Source of the DNA: an uncultured Chloroflexota bacterium
Lineage (GTDB): Bacteria; Chloroflexota; Chloroflexia; Thermomicrobiales; UBA6265
Reading direction: 5' to 3'
DNA length: 64,000 nt
Assembly (NCBI GenBank): GCA_937901745.1
Contig: CALGSZ010000134.1
Span: 1-64,000, forward strand
Below the pieces are notes generated by a model. That model did no database searches. It saw nothing but the letters and a program-made list of their open reading frames with translations, and was not told the origin of the DNA. The translations under genes were made by a program, and so were the position numbers. Position 1 is the first letter of the stretch. The number at the start of each line of letters is the position of its first letter. This document shows, in pieces, positions 61,560-64,000 of this stretch.

Positions 61560-62833
61560 GCCAGCTGCCCTCCGGTGCCCGGCCGCTGATCCATCTCGCG
61601 CAGCACAGGCTGGAAGAGCAATCCGACGACAACCAGCGCCTGAATCGCGGTGATGGCGATGAAGACCGACCGCAGGCTCAAGACCTCGAGGCTGAGGCCG
61701 GCGATGAGCGTGCCCGCCGGAGCCGCAATCAGGACGAAAGCCAGAACCGCGCCGAAGACGCGCCCGCGGAGCTCGGCGGGCGCGCGCTCCTGCAGCACGG
61801 TGAAGACGAGGGGATTGACCGCGCCAGCGCAGAAGCCGAGCAGTCCCATCAAGAGGATGACAACCAGCAGGGGCGGCAGAGCGATCAGTCCGGCGGGCGA
61901 GATACAAGCCACCGCGAGAAGCCCGATCAGAGTGGTTCGCCGGGGCAAGCGCGGCCCCATCGCGCCAAAGGCAAGCGCGCCAAGGAGCGACCCGGCCCCA
62001 AACCCGGCCAAAATGCCTCCAAGCGACTCCGGCCGGCCGAAGATTTCCTTGGCGAAGACCGGCATGATGACCGAGAAGAGCGCCGGCATCAAGAAGTTCA
62101 GGATCGCGGCCATGATGAGGATCGTGCGAAGGAGCTGATGCCGGCCGAGGAACCGCAAGCCGTCCATCAGCTCATCGAAGTAGCGGCCAGACGTCTTCAC
62201 CCGTCGCGAAACGCTCGGCACGGCGGTCGCGACGAGAATGGACGAGACGACGAAGGTCGCCGCGTCGACCCACAGGACATTTCTCGCGCCAAGCCAGGCG
62301 ATCAGGACACCGGCGAGCGCGGGACCGATGAGATTGGCGAGGCTCTGGATCGTCTGCGATGCCGCGTTGGCGCGCTCTAGGACCATCCCCGCCCGCTCGA
62401 CGAGTTCCGGCAGGAGAGTCTCACGGGCCGTGCCCCCAGGCGTATCGAGAACCGCGCCGAGGAAGACGAGGATTACTAACAAGGTGAAGGAGAGGCCGAC
62501 CGTGTGATGCAGCAGCGGAATGAGAGCGACGGCGACGCTGCTGGCGATGTCGGCGATGATGCTGACCCGCTTTGCACCCATCCGATCGACCAGTGCCCCG
62601 CCGAAGAAGGCCGCGAGAACCGTCGGGAGCATTTGCGCGAAGGCGACCAGGCCGGTCTTTCCCGCGCTCCCGGTCGTGATCAAGACGAACCAAGGAATTG
62701 CTAGCGCGGCCAGCGAATTGCCGACGAGTGAGATCGCGTTCGCGGCGAGAAGCGCAATAACCGGCCGTCGTGCAGGAGTCGGCCTGCCTACGGAACTTTC
62801 AGAGTCTGGCACCGAGGATTCGACCAGCGTCAC
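61556..62833 (-). CDS. MFS transporter (enterobactin exporter EntS-like)
   Basis: This major facilitator protein of about 425 residues has twelve predicted membrane segments. The motif-A-like loop FGGALVDRMGAKRV lies between helices 2 and 3. The pattern resembles EntS and macrolide-efflux type exporters. Its stop shares CTAG with the stop of the convergent ABC exporter. The longest frame starts at TTG 62854, inside the operator and at the predicted RNA start. GTG 62833 with AAGGTG about 10 bases upstream is preferred, and GTG 62812 is a further option. Confidence 0.88.
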   Translation of the reverse strand: MTLVESSVPDSESSVGRPTPARRPVIALLAANAISLVGNSLAALAIPWFVLITTGSAGKTGLVAFAQMLPTVLAAFFGGALVDRMGAKRVSIIADIASSVAVALIPLLHHTVGLSFTLLVILVFLGAVLDTPGGTARETLLPELVERAGMVLERANAASQTIQSLANLIGPALAGVLIAWLGARNVLWVDAATFVVSSILVATAVPSVSRRVKTSGRYFDELMDGLRFLGRHQLLRTILIMAAILNFLMPALFSVIMPVFAKEIFGRPESLGGILAGFGAGSLLGALAFGAMGPRLPRRTTLIGLLAVACISPAGLIALPPLLVVILLMGLLGFCAGAVNPLVFTVLQERAPAELRGRVFGAVLAFVLIAAPAGTLIAGLSLEVLSLRSVFIAITAIQALVVVGLLFQPVLREMDQRPGTGGQLA

Positions 62834-62836
62834 TGG

Positions 62837-62868
62837 AATTTGGCACCTTGCCAAATTGACTGATTATG
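62837..62868 (-). promoter_or_regulatory. Promoter and operator of the MFS gene
   Basis: On the minus strand CATAAT (62863-62868) gives a start near 62856. An inverted repeat with perfect 9-bp arms (AATTTGGCA at 62837-62845, TGCCAAATT at 62849-62857) covers the +1 base and the ribosome site. A MarR- or TetR-type repressor is the likely ligand; none is encoded nearby. Confidence 0.55.
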
Positions 62869-63060
62869 TCGTTCGCCACTGAGGTGATGGCGTTACCGAT
62901 TTACATCATGCGTTTCTGAAACGTTCTCCGCCGACGGAATCCGTAGCGCTAAGCATGGCAGATTGGAGAAATTCTGGCAAGGCGCACAAGGTCCCGAGAC
63001 GTAATACTGGCAACAAGGCATGGCTGCCTCAACCGTCCGCCGGCACGACCGCGCCTTCGG

Positions 63061-63066
63061 TATACT
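63061..63066 (+). promoter_or_regulatory. -10 element for the small SH3-like gene
   Basis: TATACT lies 57 bases before the ATG at 63123, without a good -35. Confidence 0.35.
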
Positions 63067-63122
63067 CGCGGTAGAGCGTTTAGGCTCCAGGAGTGCGGCC
63101 AGAGGATCTGAGGAGTGGCACG

Positions 63123-63419
63123 ATGCCGCGGTTCCAGGTCGGCGATACGGTGCGCGTGGAACTCCCTCGCGGATACAACAAGCGCGGGGTCCATGGCATT
63201 CACGTGATGTACACCACGTGGCCCGAGGCCCGGTTCGAGGGCGCGGTCGGGACGGTGACGCAGATCAATCCGCGGGGATCGCATGGCCAGCCGCAATTCC
63301 TCGTGGATTTCCGCGGTCACGACAATTCCCGTTTGGGAATCCCCTGGCAAGCGCAGTGGTTCCGCGAGGAATGGCTGGAGCCCGTCGAGCAGCCGGCGGC
63401 CGCGACGGCTGAGCGCTAA
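63123..63419 (+). CDS. Small SH3-barrel-like protein (nitrile hydratase beta-like fold)
   Basis: This 98-residue protein begins FQVGDTVRVELPRGYN and continues GAVGTVTQINPRG, FLVDFRGHDN and WLEPVEQ. The order of short strands suits an SH3-like barrel, as in nitrile hydratase beta subunits or KOW proteins. There is no enzyme gene beside it. GAGGAG lies seven bases before the ATG. The gene is clear; the fold is inferred. Confidence 0.7.
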   Translation: MPRFQVGDTVRVELPRGYNKRGVHGIHVMYTTWPEARFEGAVGTVTQINPRGSHGQPQFLVDFRGHDNSRLGIPWQAQWFREEWLEPVEQPAAATAER

Positions 63420-63461
63420 TTCCCCTGCTGAGTGTCGCAATTCGGTAATCTTCGATGAGAT

Positions 63462-63486
63462 GCTGCCGGGCGCAATGCCCGGCAGC
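63462..63486. terminator. Bidirectional hairpin terminator
   Basis: A perfect 10-bp stem (GCTGCCGGGC at 63462-63471 with GCCCGGCAGC at 63477-63486) has a 5-nt loop, between convergent genes. Confidence 0.65.
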
Positions 63487-63520
63487 GACGCGTTGCTGTT
63501 GACTTGTCCGCTAGGGCGCG

Positions 63521-64000
63521 CTACTGCGCGATGTCGATCTTGCCGACGAGTCGGTTCGCCTCGCTCCGGATGTTGGTCCACTCGGATTCGGGGCCCTCAA
63601 CCGCGAACGAATACAGCTGGCCGTTGTGGATCCAAGAGAACTGGCGGCCGCGAATGATGACCGGGACGCTGCGCCCGCCGGCGCCGTCAAGGACGTAGGC
63701 GTAGTCGGTACGCACCGCCGATACGCCGTCGACGGTCATCGGCTCGTTCGCGAGCTGGACGTAGCCGGTCTGGTCGCTCCCAATCGCCGGGGCGCCGGTG
63801 GCGATGGCAAGCAAGATATCCGGCTGGTCGGTCTCCTGAACCGAGAGGATCGCCGAGGTCAGCGGGTCATTGTCCGAGATCGCGTGGAGGACGACAGGCG
63901 CCGCGCCGCCGAAGTTGACCCATCCGCGCGGATAGGCGACCTCGACGCCAGCCACGGTCGTCGTCACCACGCGGTTGTCGTGCCAGTCCTTGACGAGCCA
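63521..64000 (-). CDS. Hypothetical protein, C-terminal part (cut by the window edge)
   Basis: The frame stays open to the last base of the window, so the start lies to the right. The visible 159 residues form a beta-rich domain (VAGVEVAYPRGW, ILSVQETDQPD, TDYAYVLDGAGGRSVPVIIRG, FAVEGPESEW in order) ending in a short helix. This resembles PsbP/Mog1-like or DUF1795-type domains that often follow a lipoprotein or anchor signal. No catalytic motif is recognised. Confidence 0.7.
   Translation of the reverse strand, partial: WLVKDWHDNRVVTTTVAGVEVAYPRGWVNFGGAAPVVLHAISDNDPLTSAILSVQETDQPDILLAIATGAPAIGSDQTGYVQLANEPMTVDGVSAVRTDYAYVLDGAGGRSVPVIIRGRQFSWIHNGQLYSFAVEGPESEWTNIRSEANRLVGKIDIAQ

Noticed and set aside
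62949..63581. 210-codon minus-strand frame over the SH3-like gene
   Set aside because: It is anti-parallel to a frame with a better ribosome site and domain-like pattern, and crosses the 63462-63486 terminator.

Overview
The window is high-GC bacterial chromosome with tightly packed genes and short intergenic gaps. Gene content points to the Chloroflexota, most likely class Thermomicrobia (Sphaerobacter/Thermomicrobium-like). Supporting features are a SCO1664-family kinase-like protein, a GlmL (MutL)-like ASKHA protein paired with a barrel/KOW protein, an S1 protein with a long acidic tail, SpoVS next to RNase Y, and Rho-independent hairpins that mostly lack U-tracts. This placement rests on gene content only. 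No tRNA, rRNA, CRISPR array, insertion sequence or prophage was seen.

Left third (1-31.6 kb): A hairpin-dense, promoter-equipped minus-strand region (1-376) matches no RNA family I recognise. A class I glutamine amidotransferase hydrolase follows, then a stress pair (hsp20 overlapping lon) and a membrane-anchored DUF4015 glycosidase-like protein. Next come a polyprenyl synthase with a textbook promoter, a degenerate AAA+-like protein, a nucleoside hydrolase, a ThDP enzyme and glycerate 2-kinase. After these are a dksA-like/lspA/rluD operon, divergent murG, clpC-radA and rpsA. A class V aminotransferase, an AI-2E family permease, a yvlD/dapA-like/phosphodiesterase operon, rpsU, the SCO1664-family protein, a DUF255 thioredoxin-fold protein and proC complete the section.

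Middle (31.6-45 kb): A carbohydrate module holds a CUT1 ABC importer (binding protein and two permeases) with a zinc alcohol dehydrogenase. The probable ATPase (MsmK/UgpC type) and a PfkB (KDG-type) kinase lie 6-8 kb away, diverging from a shared control region. Between them are proS, a DUF349 tandem-repeat protein and a trans-sulfuration PLP enzyme.

Right third (45-64 kb): This begins with RNase Y, SpoVS, a PHP phosphoesterase, a YacL-like PIN/TRAM membrane protein, ispD, ispF and dtd. A co-directional set follows: a zinc-ribbon membrane protein, a GlmL-like ASKHA protein and a barrel/KOW-like protein. Its motifs are degenerate and no glutamate mutase is nearby, so it is the best candidate for an undescribed system. 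Next come a secreted LysM/C39 protein with an operator-like palindrome, an AT-richer metzincin-like protease that looks acquired, an ABC exporter, an MFS transporter with an operator over its start, a small SH3-like protein and a truncated CDS at the edge.

Housekeeping genes for proteostasis (Lon, Hsp20, ClpC), RNA decay (RNase Y), translation (S1, S21, ProRS, RluD, DTD), isoprenoids (IspD, IspF, prenyl synthase) and cell envelope (MurG, LspA) dominate. Several separate genes could form a glyoxylate/glycerate route.
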